Assembly: GCF_037102585.1 (NCBI RefSeq)
Contig: NW_027043829.1
Coordinates: 2,046,001-2,110,000 of the forward strand
From: Saccharomycopsis crataegensis
Taxonomy: Eukaryota > Ascomycota > Saccharomycetes > Ascoideales > Saccharomycopsidaceae
Direction of reading: 5' to 3'
Length of the DNA stretch: 64,000 nucleotides
Both the position numbers and the translations under genes were made by a program. How positions within the stretch are numbered: the stretch's first letter is position 1; the number at the start of each line of letters is the position of its first letter. This document shows positions 18,515-29,184 of the stretch, one piece after another. Under the pieces are notes generated by a model. It was not told the origin of the DNA, did not search any database, and saw only the letters and a list, made by a program, of their open reading frames with translations.

Positions 18515-19202
18515 TGAGTTTATATTCTGTATCACTTTATTCACTATCTTTATCATATTTCATTTCTTCTTGTCCATTGTTTTATTTAATTCTTTCTAGT
18601 GATTCTGGTTAATTGCTGGCTCATTCTTCCTATTCTCATCCTTTTTAATTCAATTGTTCCTATTTGCATTTTTTTTCCCACTTTATTCTTTTCTCCATAC
18701 CATAGCTAATTCCTTTATTGTTTTTCATTAATTTGTCTCATATATCTTCACCTGTCTAGAAATATAGCAGCTTTAATCCTTGATTTATACAGCCTTGTAA
18801 GCATTGTTATTATAAGTACAGTCATGTTGGGCTTTTTATTGCTTTGTGCACGTCACACGCCCCTTCGCTTTGCTTACAGCGCCCCGTTTTTTCTTTTCTT
18901 TTGAAGAAGGGCTGAAGTTGCCCATCTGTTTTATATATATATATATATATATATTTATATAATGAAATCTTGTGATTTTTTCCTCGCTTCTCAATTTTTT
19001 TTTGTTCTTCTACTTCTTCTTTTGCTCAGTCAGACAAGTTGTTGTGCTATCACTCACTTATTTCCTTTTACCTCGGTCCCCACACCAGATCACTTTGTGT
19101 CACACATAAATTAAGTGCATACATCATCTTTTTTTTGCTTCGTTCTCTTCATATCCCTTGTGAATAAAGACAGCAAGTGAACTTCTTGAAAAAACAATCA
19201 CC
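18515..19202. other. Spacer with TA microsatellite
   Basis: This 0.69 kb is T-rich. It contains a TA dinucleotide run at about 18932-18953 and the promoter of the next rightward gene. No ORF is supportable. Confidence 0.6.
18932..18953. repeat. TA dinucleotide microsatellite
   Basis: Eleven uninterrupted TA units. Confidence 0.95.
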
Positions 19203-19817
19203 ATGGGAATTTTTGGCAGAAAGAAATCTCACAAGAGAAGTGTTTCCAATAGCTTCCAAGATGCTCGGAAGAGTGTCGTTATCTCCAAAATGGATCAAGA
19301 TAAATTGAAAGTCAGAACCATTGGTGTCCATGATCCAATCTTGAACGCCATCAATGAGCAACAGCCTTTCCAGGAAGCGACAATGCAAATGGATGCTTCA
19401 AAATTGAATTCATTGTCAATGATGGCATCCAAGAAGCCATTCAATGATGCGTTTGGCAACCCAATTGTCAGAGGAGACATGTCCAACCCAACGAGACCTA
19501 GGGATGAACGTCCAATGGATACTATTAGATCCTTTGAATATGCCATTTCTGGAGATCCTTTCTACAAAAGTAATTTAGAGACTCCTCTTTATGGCTGGAA
19601 CGTCAGGCCAACGTACCTGTCGCAACCTGGAAATCTAAGAAGTGGAGACATGATGCCAAACTACCAGACCAATCCTTACGATAATTATGCAAATCAGAAT
19701 CACTCTACAATTCCAAGAACTTTTGAGCAGCCAGTCTATCAACCAAAGAAGAAGGAGCCAGAGCAAAAGAAAAAGAAGAGAGGTCTTTTTGGCAAAAGTA
19801 AGAAAAACAAGGCTTGA
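19203..19817 (+). CDS. Small basic protein with MGIFGRKK start, unknown function
   Basis: The product is 204 aa. It opens MGIFGRKKSHKRSVSNSFQD and closes with a Lys-rich tail, KKKEPEQKKKKRGLFGKSKK. Gly2 could be N-myristoylated, and the basic residues at both ends could bind membrane lipids or nucleic acid. The central region has motifs that look conserved (IGVHDPILNAINEQQPFQEA, MMASKKPFNDAFGNPI, TIRSFEYAISGDPFYKSNLE). The opening vaguely recalls the S. cerevisiae YMR295C/YGR273C pair of ribosome- or cell-periphery-associated proteins, but I cannot confirm that. There is no transmembrane segment or known domain. The coding composition and the start context (CACCATGG) make it a convincing gene. 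Confidence 0.8.
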   Translation: MGIFGRKKSHKRSVSNSFQDARKSVVISKMDQDKLKVRTIGVHDPILNAINEQQPFQEATMQMDASKLNSLSMMASKKPFNDAFGNPIVRGDMSNPTRPRDERPMDTIRSFEYAISGDPFYKSNLETPLYGWNVRPTYLSQPGNLRSGDMMPNYQTNPYDNYANQNHSTIPRTFEQPVYQPKKKEPEQKKKKRGLFGKSKKNKA

Positions 19818-21394
19818 ATAGAATTAGAGATTTAGTCCCAACTTTAGTTATCATTACATCTGATGGAGACTTGGAAGCCACGCCCAGTTTGCTAATGTCC
19901 CTACTGCCACCTATTGTTTATATGTTTCATACTGCTTGATGTTTTTGACTCTTACTTGGCTTGAAAGGCTTTTACGACGATTTATTTCTTGAGAATTTTT
20001 TTTTTTTTTGTGTGTATTTTGGTTTTGGTTATGACTTTTACGGATTTTCTTTCTTCATTCAATTTCTTCTTCTGAATTGCCTCAGGTCAATGAAGATGAA
20101 GATTGATTTTATTATGATTATATATAATGTTATGTTAAATTGCTTCACTTCGGTGTTAAATTAATTCACTTTAGTAAATAAGGTCCTGAACTGTCAACTC
20201 CCTAATAATTGAGGTTTTGGGAGGCACCGCCCCGTCTCTCCATCTGGTACGCATGGACTCGCAGCGTTGTAAATCTCGCTCTCCCCACTAAAACAAGAAT
20301 ATAATGTAGCCAGAAAACAAATTATTAGCAAAAGCCCAGAAGTTGTGGATCAAAATAGCGACAATACAAACTACAAAAACATAGCCTAATAAAACCTTAT
20401 TTGAAAACATCATGATATCATGACTCCTTCAACAATCAAGTGGAAACAACAATGTGATTCTAACAATCAAAGCATAGCACAAATATTCTTCTATTTAATA
20501 GCGTGTACGGGAGGGGAAAAAATCATGGATATCGCGAATATCATTTTATTGTATACTTTGTGTGTATTTACATGTGTGTTCCATGGATCAATTTATTCAA
20601 CTGCCATTGACTGCTATTTTGACTGACTTGATCCTAAGCCGGAGCTAATTCTTCTAGTAACTCAGCCTAGATCAAACAGCGCCACCAATGGGCAATTGAA
20701 ATTTTTTCCACAATTGGTATTTCTGACAAAAAATAAATAATAATCTTGGATTCGGTATTTTTTGTACAGAGATGAGATGGGGGACCATACCATATCAAAC
20801 CATATCATCCATCCCTCCGTGGAATTTGGAATGTTTTTTTGTGTATTATGCTGCTCATTAAGGGGGTGGATGGATGGGTGGGGTGGCTAATGCAAGGTAC
20901 GGATCTATTATTCAGCAATCGTGCAGTGGAAGATAATGTGGACGGACAGGAAAGAAAGGATACAGAGATTCTTACCACAGAATAATAATTTCTTTGTTTT
21001 TTTTTTTTTTTTATTTCTGGTAATACAAGATCATCCTGCCTACCTGTAAAAACACGCAAAAGGTTCAGTAATCAACGAATTCAGATAACAGGCGGGCAAA
21101 TATGTAAGTGATGAAGAAAACAAAATGTAACGTGTACTCAACGACAAAAAAAAACAATAACAAACAAACTAGCTAATCAGATTCACAAAACAAAAAATTA
21201 TAAAGATAGAAATAATAATCAAGAAAAAAAAATAAATAAATAAATCAATAAATTAGTGTAGGAAAAATTAAATTATACTCAAGATTATGGCACCAACAGT
21301 AGAGAGAAAACAAAAAAAAGGAAGATCACCTCAAAAAAAGCCCATCAATTCATTCTTTTTCTTGTGTGTACCACCAGAAAACATAACAATAACT
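19818..21394. other. Convergent spacer between the small basic protein gene and ROM2
   Basis: This 1.58 kb between two convergent genes holds several short frames on both strands (for example 20420-20626 plus and 20805-21059 minus) with no motif or coding character. The right third is A-rich. Confidence 0.5.
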
Positions 21395-24300
21395 TTAAAA
21401 TTCCGAAATTGTTGCAGCTGGATAAGAATTCTTATTTGCCTTTTCCCAGAAATCTAATGAGGCAACCACATCGTATCCATTACTATCAACGTAGGCATAT
21501 AAAATCTCCTGAGAACTAGCATGTAATAACCTAATACCTTCTCCAGTAATAATTCTCAACAATTCACTGGTGTTGCAATCTCTAATTTCAATAAAGTTGT
21601 TGTCGAAAGATAACAAATAAGGATACCAAAGAGCAAATGATTGTGGCAAACCTTCCCAATGAATAATCCAGGTAGGGCGAGATCTCCAACCATTGACATC
21701 AACAAAGAAAGAAAATTCGGAATACGACAACAAATAATCGGAATTCAACTTGTAAATCGCAATTGGTTTCAATCCTTCTCTTCTCGTGACAAAATCCAAC
21801 GAAGTGTCTGCAGGATCCAATAATTGTTCCATTGAGCCTTGCTCAATTGATACAACTTGGAAACCTCTGGTACAACCGACAATACACAACTTGGACTTCA
21901 AAAATGAAATAGAAACAATTTCAGAATTAAATGGCATTTCCTTCGACTCGCTCTTAAACTTCTTCTTGGCAATCTTTTTTCTTGGGTCAATTGGCTCAAA
22001 AATTTTGATGGAGTGAGAAGAGCCGTTTTTAGCAGCGCACACTAGTCTTTTCCCATTTATGACCCCGACCCTGAAAAATGAGACATGTGTTAACAATTCT
22101 TTACCCTTTTTAGAGTTTTCTTTGGCATTAAAAGATTCCAAAACATCCAATGGCCAACAATATAACTTTTTATCACAAATTGCAATCAAAGTTTGGTAGT
22201 CATCCAACACCTCAATTTGGGTAACGTTTGGTTTATCAATCACATTGATTGGATTGGAAACCACTCTGGATTGTCCGTTATCAGAAACACACATTCTAAT
22301 GGTCGAAACATAAATCCCCGAATCAGTACCACAAACCAATCTTCTTCCACCATAAAATGGAATAGCACAATTAATTCTGTTAGTTTGATGATTGAAAAAT
22401 CTTTCAGTCAATGGGTTTAATGTGAAAATATCATTCAACTTCTTTAATTTAGTTTGCTGTTGTTCCACCGCTTCATACAATGCTCTTTGTGTTTGGAAAT
22501 TCTGCGAGTATAAAGTCATATCATAACCTCTTCTTCCGATATACACAAATGAAAGTGGATATTTCAAAGTGGAGTTATTGGAAGATAAGTCAATCTTCAA
22601 AGTGTTGGATCTTCCACCAATAATACTGGCACTAGAGTTGTTCTTAGAGTCGGTTAAAGGCAATGAAGTGCCAGAGTTGGCATTGTTAACAGCCGTGGAG
22701 CTGCCTGCCGTACTCTCAGCAATAAAAGTGCTACTATTTCCAAAAAGCAAACTAGCATTAGTATTGGTACGCGTCAAGGCAAAAGAATGAGAAGTAGTTT
22801 CTTTGGCAACAATTTCTCTAAGATTCATTGGTTCTTCAGTCATGCTGACATAAAGCAATTGGACTGGGATTGGTCTTTGGAACACTTTGTGCTGCTCCCT
22901 CTTGTTGACTTGCTTTATTTTAACAAACAACAAAGTATTGTCCAACAAATAAACTTGAATGTCGTCATTGTTACGCCTGGATAAGTTTCCATTATACAAT
23001 ATTCTTCTTTGCTCATCAGTCAACTTCAAATCCACAAACTCACCAGGTTTGAAAACCAACTGTTGTTTCAAGATTGCCAATTGATATTTATCACTAGCAT
23101 AACCTGTTTCCTTATTAATCTTTGCCAACAATTTCTCCAACATTTCAATAGCCTTTTTAATATTCTTTTTATCTGGATTATCGTCTTTGGTTCTTTTCAA
23201 AACTTGTCCCAACAATAATGGATATCTTGCCGGTCTTGAAGTTGGCTTGGACAAAAAGGACGACAAATCCAATCTTCTTGATTCCTTCAATCTTTCAGTC
23301 TCTGCAACGAACTTGGAAAACGCTGGATTGGTTTGTTTTTGTCTTTCGAATTCATACTTCCCGAAAATCCTATTAGCGGCATACTTAACAAATGGATGGA
23401 ATCTTGGGATGAAGTTTATAAAAATATCACCGATTTGAGATACCACTGGCTGTTGCTTTTGTCTTGCTGTTAATTCCTCGGCCATTTTGTTGTTGATCAT
23501 AAGAATTTCATTGATACCACCAAAAACTTTCCGAATGAACGATTCACGTTCTCTTTCAGGAATAATATTCTTGGTTTTAAGTGGGATGATCCAGAAATCT
23601 TTAATATATTCTAAATCCTTGACAAAATCCCTTTCAGTATAAATTGTTTCAAAGATAACTTCCTGTCTCTTTTTCTCTCTGTCCTCAACACTTTCCAAGA
23701 TCTCTTTTGGAACACTGTATGACCACAAAAGTTTTGAAGATTCATCACCATGCACAGAGCTTTTACTTTCAATCCTCTTGAGTCCACCTTGAGGTTTCAT
23801 ATTCAATCTAGCCTGCTGTTCAAATCTCCTTGGACATGCAATGGAATAACACAAATTTTCTCTAGTACAAGTCGGTGAGTAACACTCTGTCAATAATGTG
23901 AAAACCCCATTAACCTCAACCGGCGCTTGAGTAACTGAGCTTTTCGCTTGAGGGATTTCAACTGATTCTTCGTAATCTAACCCATTATGACCAACAAGAG
24001 TAGCTTGTGAAGCTGAGCTAAAAGAGTCTTGTCTTGATGAGCTTTGCAAGCCTTCCAAAATTTCGTTAAATTGATACACTTCTTGTTTTGAATCTCTTAG
24101 CCTGTGTTCATACGTGACGTCATGAAAAAATTTCTGAGCATCAAGAGCACGTCCTAAAAGAAGGGCCAAGCCACGATCATTATTTCTAATAATTAAACAA
24201 ATGACATTGATCGCTTCTTGTCCAGTGAACGCATCCCTATAGGTCAAGCCATTTTTATCCCGTTCACCCAAGGTAAGGAGTTCTCTAAATTCTTTGGCGA

Positions 24301-25357
24301 CCTTGGACAACATTGCAGGATATATATAAGCTCTTTTTGGCCCGAAAAAGGCCTTGCTGCTAGACACAGAAGTTTGAGATCGAGATGGGGTTCTAGACGA
24401 CATTGATGATGCCGATCTCGAAGGTCTCATCAATGCATTGATACTTTTTGATTTTGAATTTAAATTTGTTTGACTACCAAATTGATCTGTTGATTGGCCA
24501 TTAATATTACCACTGGTATTGAAGATATTGTTTTGACTCCCATTATTCCACAAGTCTAGCTTCTGTGGTATAATTCTCCCATTTAAGTTTCTGCTACTCA
24601 TGGACCCATCATTTTGGCTTCTGAAGCTTGAATAAACACCATTGGTTAAAGATTTTGTTCTAGGTTGCTCCTGATAATTTATACTACCCTGAGACATTGA
24701 TCTGCCATTATTGTTGCTGATGGGATAGCCACTACTGACTGCACGGCGACCAAAATTGAGGGGCGCAACCACATCATCGCTTTCAAGGGATTGCCGTTGT
24801 GTTGATTCTGGTTGCAGCAGCTGCTGTTGCAGTGTCTGCTGTTGATATTGTCGACCAGGAGGTCCTAATTGCAGAGATTGCTGTTGAGGAGAGTAAGGCA
24901 ATTCATTATAAGAACTACCAGCCACAGGAAAATTTCCAGCAAAAGATGGTGGCAAGCTAGGCACTTGCGCTTGTGGGGCCTGCGAAACTTGTTGATTTGG
25001 ATAAACTTGTCTGTCATTGCTGGCATATGTTGGCATTTGATTACTAAAAATGTGCTGTTGTTCTTGAGATCTCATATGGGGGCCGCCTAATTCTGGGAAT
25101 GACCTTTTGCTTTTTATATTTGGATCAAGACTATATCCTTGTCTCTGGTCAGCGGGAAGATTCGTTTGCAAAAGCTGTACAGGAACATTCTCATATTGAA
25201 CCCCTGGGTTGTACAGATCCAACTTATTTTGATCGTGATACCGGCCATTATTTGGCAAGCGAGGATTCTGTTCACGGGAAGGAGAAGACTCGAACCTGCT
25301 ACCACCGAATATATCATTGAAGGTCTCCTGCCGCTGTACGTAATTTTGACCAGACAT
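21395..25357 (-). CDS. ROM2: Rom2-type Rho1 guanine nucleotide exchange factor
   Basis: The product is 1320 aa (S. cerevisiae Rom2 is about 1356). It activates Rho1 at the plasma membrane in the cell wall integrity pathway. Order of parts: a long Gln/Ser/Asn-rich N-terminus (to about 340); a DEP domain at about 345-430 (AYIYPAMLSKVAKEFRELL, YRDAFTGQEAINVI); a RhoGEF (DH) domain at about 565-755 (KKRQEVIFETIYTERDFVKD, PLLLGQVLKRTKDDNPD); a PH domain at about 790-970 with a Ser/Asn-rich insertion (VYLLDNTLLFVKI to SFVYIGRRGYDMTLYS); and a CNH domain at about 990-1300 (INCAIPFYGGRRLVCGTDSG to IEIRDCNTSELLRIITGEG). It is whole, with no intron. It is divergent from ARC18. A second, more diverged Rho-GEF lies about 9 kb to the right. 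Confidence 0.93.
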   Translation of the reverse strand: MSGQNYVQRQETFNDIFGGSRFESSPSREQNPRLPNNGRYHDQNKLDLYNPGVQYENVPVQLLQTNLPADQRQGYSLDPNIKSKRSFPELGGPHMRSQEQQHIFSNQMPTYASNDRQVYPNQQVSQAPQAQVPSLPPSFAGNFPVAGSSYNELPYSPQQQSLQLGPPGRQYQQQTLQQQLLQPESTQRQSLESDDVVAPLNFGRRAVSSGYPISNNNGRSMSQGSINYQEQPRTKSLTNGVYSSFRSQNDGSMSSRNLNGRIIPQKLDLWNNGSQNNIFNTSGNINGQSTDQFGSQTNLNSKSKSINALMRPSRSASSMSSRTPSRSQTSVSSSKAFFGPKRAYIYPAMLSKVAKEFRELLTLGERDKNGLTYRDAFTGQEAINVICLIIRNNDRGLALLLGRALDAQKFFHDVTYEHRLRDSKQEVYQFNEILEGLQSSSRQDSFSSASQATLVGHNGLDYEESVEIPQAKSSVTQAPVEVNGVFTLLTECYSPTCTRENLCYSIACPRRFEQQARLNMKPQGGLKRIESKSSVHGDESSKLLWSYSVPKEILESVEDREKKRQEVIFETIYTERDFVKDLEYIKDFWIIPLKTKNIIPERERESFIRKVFGGINEILMINNKMAEELTARQKQQPVVSQIGDIFINFIPRFHPFVKYAANRIFGKYEFERQKQTNPAFSKFVAETERLKESRRLDLSSFLSKPTSRPARYPLLLGQVLKRTKDDNPDKKNIKKAIEMLEKLLAKINKETGYASDKYQLAILKQQLVFKPGEFVDLKLTDEQRRILYNGNLSRRNNDDIQVYLLDNTLLFVKIKQVNKREQHKVFQRPIPVQLLYVSMTEEPMNLREIVAKETTSHSFALTRTNTNASLLFGNSSTFIAESTAGSSTAVNNANSGTSLPLTDSKNNSSASIIGGRSNTLKIDLSSNNSTLKYPLSFVYIGRRGYDMTLYSQNFQTQRALYEAVEQQQTKLKKLNDIFTLNPLTERFFNHQTNRINCAIPFYGGRRLVCGTDSGIYVSTIRMCVSDNGQSRVVSNPINVIDKPNVTQIEVLDDYQTLIAICDKKLYCWPLDVLESFNAKENSKKGKELLTHVSFFRVGVINGKRLVCAAKNGSSHSIKIFEPIDPRKKIAKKKFKSESKEMPFNSEIVSISFLKSKLCIVGCTRGFQVVSIEQGSMEQLLDPADTSLDFVTRREGLKPIAIYKLNSDYLLSYSEFSFFVDVNGWRSRPTWIIHWEGLPQSFALWYPYLLSFDNNFIEIRDCNTSELLRIITGEGIRLLHASSQEILYAYVDSNGYDVVASLDFWEKANKNSYPAATISEF

Positions 25358-26174
25358 CTGACTAAGAACTTCCTATCACTTTACTCCCAAGATTTTTTTT
25401 TTTCCTCTCTCGTGCTTTAGGAGGCTCCTAATAATAAAATTCTAGATGAAGAGATACTGAATAAAGTAACAATGTTGGTTGATCAAGCTTCTTATAACCA
25501 GATAAGAATCTTAAGCTTATATTCAGAAACTAACAAGGATGTAATTTCAAAAACAGCAAACCAAACCTGAATCAATCAGTGATTATGTAGAAATTATACC
25601 AATCAAAAAGGCGATGAGCAAACGAACATACAAGCTACTATTAGCGGGATCAATCAAATGAATAACAGGACGATTGATTTGCTAACTGGAAAAATGTCTT
25701 GCAAAGGAGAGAAAGATGGTCAAGATTTTTTTTTTTTTTTTGCTCAAATTTGGTATAAATAAACAGACTCACAAACCTAGACAACCACAACTATAACCAA
25801 GAAAGAGTCAAAAGATATCAGTAAGCAATCACGGCAGTATTGGCTATAAGGAAAGGATCGTTTGAATAGCCAGGTTTCTTGTGAGGCAAAGGGATTGGGG
25901 AAAGACGGTGACAACAGATATCCATATGAACAACAGCGCAATGATTTTTTTCTTCACCTTAATTCACTTCCTATATGAAATTGGGGGTGCAATGCAAAAC
26001 CTCACAAAAACCCATGGGAAAAAGGGGGTGTATTTACCGGCGGACATTCCGACCAACCGGTACGGTGTTGGTTGAGCAGCCCCTGCCTAAGGGTTGCACA
26101 GCACAAACAAACAACTGAACAAATATCGTCTACTCAGCTTCTAGGGGGAATTGCCGGTAACACAAACCACAACC
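25358..26174. other. Divergent promoter region, ROM2 and ARC18
   Basis: This 0.82 kb has no supportable ORF. It holds the promoters of ROM2 (leftward) and ARC18 (rightward). A 64-codon plus-strand frame at 25881-26075 has no motif. Confidence 0.6.
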
Positions 26175-26826
26175 ATGCCTGTGAGTACCCAATTGCACCA
26201 TCAGGTCAAGAAAGAAATCTATTGTTACTAACAGCAGCAACTATTAGGCCTACCATTCTAATTTTGTTGGGGAAGACGCGGATGCCAGAAAGATCGGTAC
26301 GTACTCCTCTCTCCGTTGATGAAAATCAGATACACTTTACTAACTATTCACAGGTAATTTCCCACTTCTTTCTTTCAGAACCAACTACAAGGGCCCTTCC
26401 TATCCTACAACTCAAGAATATGATATAATAGATGAAGTGTTGGATTTGTTCCGCCCAAACTCCTTCTTCAAGAACTTTGAGGTCAAAGGTGGTGCCGACA
26501 GATCACTTATCTACGGGATCTTATATACTTCGCAAGCCTTGAACGAAATCAACAAAACTACCTCTCAAGCATCAGCGATAAAGGCTCTTAATAACTTGGC
26601 ATTGGAAGATTTTAGTTTACCAGGTGATCCATCATTTCCACTAAACAATGTATTCACTTCTCCGAAAGACCGCGTGGAATATAACTTATTGAAATCCTAT
26701 TTGAACCAGTTCAGACAAGAATTGAGTGCTAGACTAATAGCAAAACTATATCAAAATGACATCCATAATCCAGACAAGTTTTGGTTGGCTTTATCAAAGA
26801 GAAAGTTTATGAACAAATCTTTATAA
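26175..26826 (+). CDS. ARC18: Arc18 / ARPC3, Arp2/3 complex subunit (two introns)
   Basis: This subunit of the seven-member Arp2/3 complex nucleates branched actin at cortical patches. The model has three exons. Exon 1 is only ATGCCT (26175-26180). Intron 1, 26181-26247, is GTGAGT...TACTAAC (26226-26232)...TTAG. Exon 2, 26248-26296, encodes AYHSNFVGEDADARKI plus one base. Intron 2, 26297-26353, is GTACGT...TACTAAC (26338-26344)...CACAG. Exon 3, 26354-26826, encodes GNFPLLSFRTNYKGPSYP, then DEVLDLFRPNSFFKNFEVKG, DRSLIYGILY, FSLPGDPSFPLNNVF, SYLNQFRQELSARLIAKLY and RKFMNKSL at the end. The joined product is 175 aa (yeast Arc18 is 178 aa, starting MPAYHS). Both junctions keep frame and restore conserved sequence. 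Translation of exon 3 alone would lose the first quarter of the protein. Confidence 0.95.
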
Positions 26827-27154
26827 GCTGTTTTTCTTTCTTTTCCTTTTTAATTTTTGTTTTATATTTGAAATGACCAAAAAAAAAAATTATTTTTTCT
26901 ACTTCTATTTTTCTCCAATTAAAGGACTACAAGGGCTTTCATGAATATTTTAATTACTATTGTAATATATTAAATGATGATAAAGGTGTCAACAGTTTAT
27001 GTTAACAGTTCAAACGCAAATACAATCACGTGATCATGCTTTTCAGTTTTCCTTTTTTTTTTTTACCTCAATTTTTAAAATCAACCGATTTACCACGGCA
27101 GTGAAGTTGTTCAAAACATCCTTTTCAAATAACAAATCACAAATAAATTTAAAA
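26827..27154. other. ARC18 3' end and COX14 promoter
   Basis: This 0.33 kb between two rightward genes contains the TCACGTGA site listed separately and several T runs. No ORF is supportable. Confidence 0.6.
27026..27033. promoter_or_regulatory. TCACGTGA site upstream of COX14
   Basis: This perfect palindromic E-box, about 125 bp before the COX14 start, is a candidate Cbf1-type site. A similar CACGTGA lies upstream of QCR6, another respiratory gene in the window. Confidence 0.45.
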
Positions 27155-27367
27155 ATGGCTAGATATCCTTGGTATACAAGAGTTGGTGATGTTCTTCACA
27201 GATTAACTGTCGTAACTTTGGCTGGTGGGTCCTTATATATGTTGGGTGGTTGCTTCTATACAATTGTCATTAGAAGCAGAATGAATCAAGAAAAATTGGA
27301 CCAGTGGATTGAAGAAAAGAAACAACTTGAAGCTGCTAAGGCTGTGACTCCTTCAAGTGAGCACTAA
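27155..27367 (+). CDS. COX14: Cox14, cytochrome c oxidase assembly / translational feedback factor
   Basis: The product is 70 aa, the same size as yeast Cox14. It is an inner mitochondrial membrane protein that holds newly made Cox1 and links its synthesis to complex IV assembly. The sequence MARYPWYTRVGDVLHRLTVV, then TLAGGSLYMLGGCFYTIVIR, aligns with yeast [20 protein letters not shown] and TLVGGTLYMSGG. The middle is one transmembrane segment (about residues 18-37) and the tail is charged (EKLDQWIEEKKQLEAAK). I chose the ATG at 27155 over an upstream in-frame start because the family begins directly with M-x-x-Y-x-W-Y-T-R-V. No intron. Confidence 0.93.
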   Translation: MARYPWYTRVGDVLHRLTVVTLAGGSLYMLGGCFYTIVIRSRMNQEKLDQWIEEKKQLEAAKAVTPSSEH

Positions 27368-28309
27368 TCAGTATGAGTTCCATGCGTTTAAGGCATACCT
27401 ACCTACTATATCATAAATGTTTGTTTCAAGTACCAGAAAAAGAATGAATCTACACGAACAATGAATATCAACAACTTTTTTGATTTTTATAGAAATTATG
27501 TTTGGTAAAGAGGCAGTTTTAATGAATAGAGTCTATGCCAAGAACTGCAAACGAACAAACAAACAAACAAAAAAAAAATGCCATCAATTTATTCCCTTTT
27601 TCCACCTGTTAGTATTCATATCTATTATTACTCCATATCCCCATGTTATGCTTTTTCCTCGATGAGGCATTTCCATAGTCGTACAGCCGTTATATTTTCC
27701 CACTTCTAATGATTTCTTGTTGAGGAAGATTGTATAATATAATGTTCTCGCTTTATTTGGCGAACTCTATTTATCTGTATATATATATATTCTTTTTTTC
27801 AACTTACCGTCCATCTTATGACTCTTTTATTTGATGAGTTCTTCTCATCACACATTTCAGTAGTAGATGAGCTAAGTATTGTTTCCGGTGTCATGATATA
27901 GAAAAAAAAAATTGGGAATACATTAATCAACTATTTAAATAGTAAATAATTGTACTTTCTGCGAATTCTTCATTGACAGCCTTACCAAAGAAATTAACAT
28001 GACCCTTAAAAACATGTTATACACTCCAAAAACGAGCAATGAGCGGTTATAATGATGAATTTTGGTGCAATAATTAGATAAGTTATAAGCAACTAGAATG
28101 GCAAAGAAGGATTTAGAAATCGAAAATTTATATCGATAAAAAAAAATAGACCCATGTAGACCCAAGTTAGCTGGTTCTTTATAGAATAAAATTCATTTGA
28201 AGTCTCTAATTCAAATAAAGAGCAACCATATGCAAAGAAGAAATTGGTGCAAAATGCTTTGTTAAAACATCGAGCTATAGAAATCTCAAAGAATAGAAAT
28301 TTAAATTAT
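27368..28309. other. Convergent spacer, COX14 to adhesin fossil
   Basis: This 0.94 kb is AT-rich. Short frames on both strands have no motifs. I see no RNA gene. Confidence 0.5.
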
Positions 28310-29184
28310 GGGAGACCGCACTCACAGTTGAAATAGGGGTCTCAGTATTAAGCTCTTTGTCGGAAATTGTAAGTACAGTTTGGGTATAAACTGTTCTGGT
28401 GAAAGTATAAAGGGGAGTCTGAATAACAATCAAATCACCAGTAGTTTTGCTACCATCGGTACCAGTAACAGTGTTCTGGGTGGTTGAGGTACCTGTGGTA
28501 CTGCCAATCCATCATTTAGTAGTAGTGCTATTTCCGTAAGACGACACACTTTCGCATGTCGTCATGTTTTTGCCACTTGGGATGTAAACAATGAAATCCA
28601 TAAGCAAAGAGTTTAGTTTATTCTACCAAACAAGTTTCATAGGATATAAATAACCAGATATCATATATTGGGTGGTTCGTGACATGCCCGTAACATCATT
28701 TTTGGAATCCCAAGTTGCAAACATGGCAAAACTTACACCAACATTGGTTGAATATGATGGATTACAACAAGCAAAAGCTTCACCATCCCCAACGGTCAAC
28801 ATCGCATCGTCATCAACTTCCATGTGGAATTCATAGTTGACCTTCTCCGGAGGATTGAAGTATCCAGTAAGTTCAACAGTAAAATTAGAGGTCGCAATTG
28901 GGAAACCGTAGATTTGCCCCTGTATAACATAATACAGACCTGAAGCGTAAGCATGAAGGTTAGTGATTCCATTTTTTTGTTCCGAGATAAGTACCATCTA
29001 AATATCCACCTCCCATATATGCAGTGAAACTATAGGATTCTCCATCCTTAAACTTGCGCAGATAATATTTGGCAGTAAAGCCAACGGTTGATGAGCCTTG
29101 TACCCTACATGCTGATGGGTATGCTAGCTGGACTATCGACAAAGATACCAAGGTAGTAGTTAACAACAATAAACGGATCCACAT
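28310..29184 (-). pseudogene. Broken flocculin-type (Flo1/5/9-like) adhesin
   Basis: Reading leftward from an ATG at 29184, there is a signal peptide (MWIRLLLLTTTLVSLSIVQL), then a PA14/GLEYA-type lectin domain: SSTVGFTAKYYLRKF, IYGFPIATSNFTVELTGYF, EVDDDAMLTVGDGEAFACCN with the Asp-Asp calcium site, and YMISGYLYPMKLVW. A single flocculin-repeat-like unit follows, TVTGTDGSKTTGDLIVIQTP, and then the coding signal ends. The gene is broken by one shift of frame near a run of seven T at about 28971-28977, an in-frame stop after KLVW at about 28623, and another stop near 28512 (TTTK then stop then WIG). The long Ser/Thr stalk and GPI signal of a working flocculin are absent. It once mediated cell-cell or surface adhesion and is now non-functional. 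The rather intact domain text suggests fairly recent loss. Confidence 0.8.
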
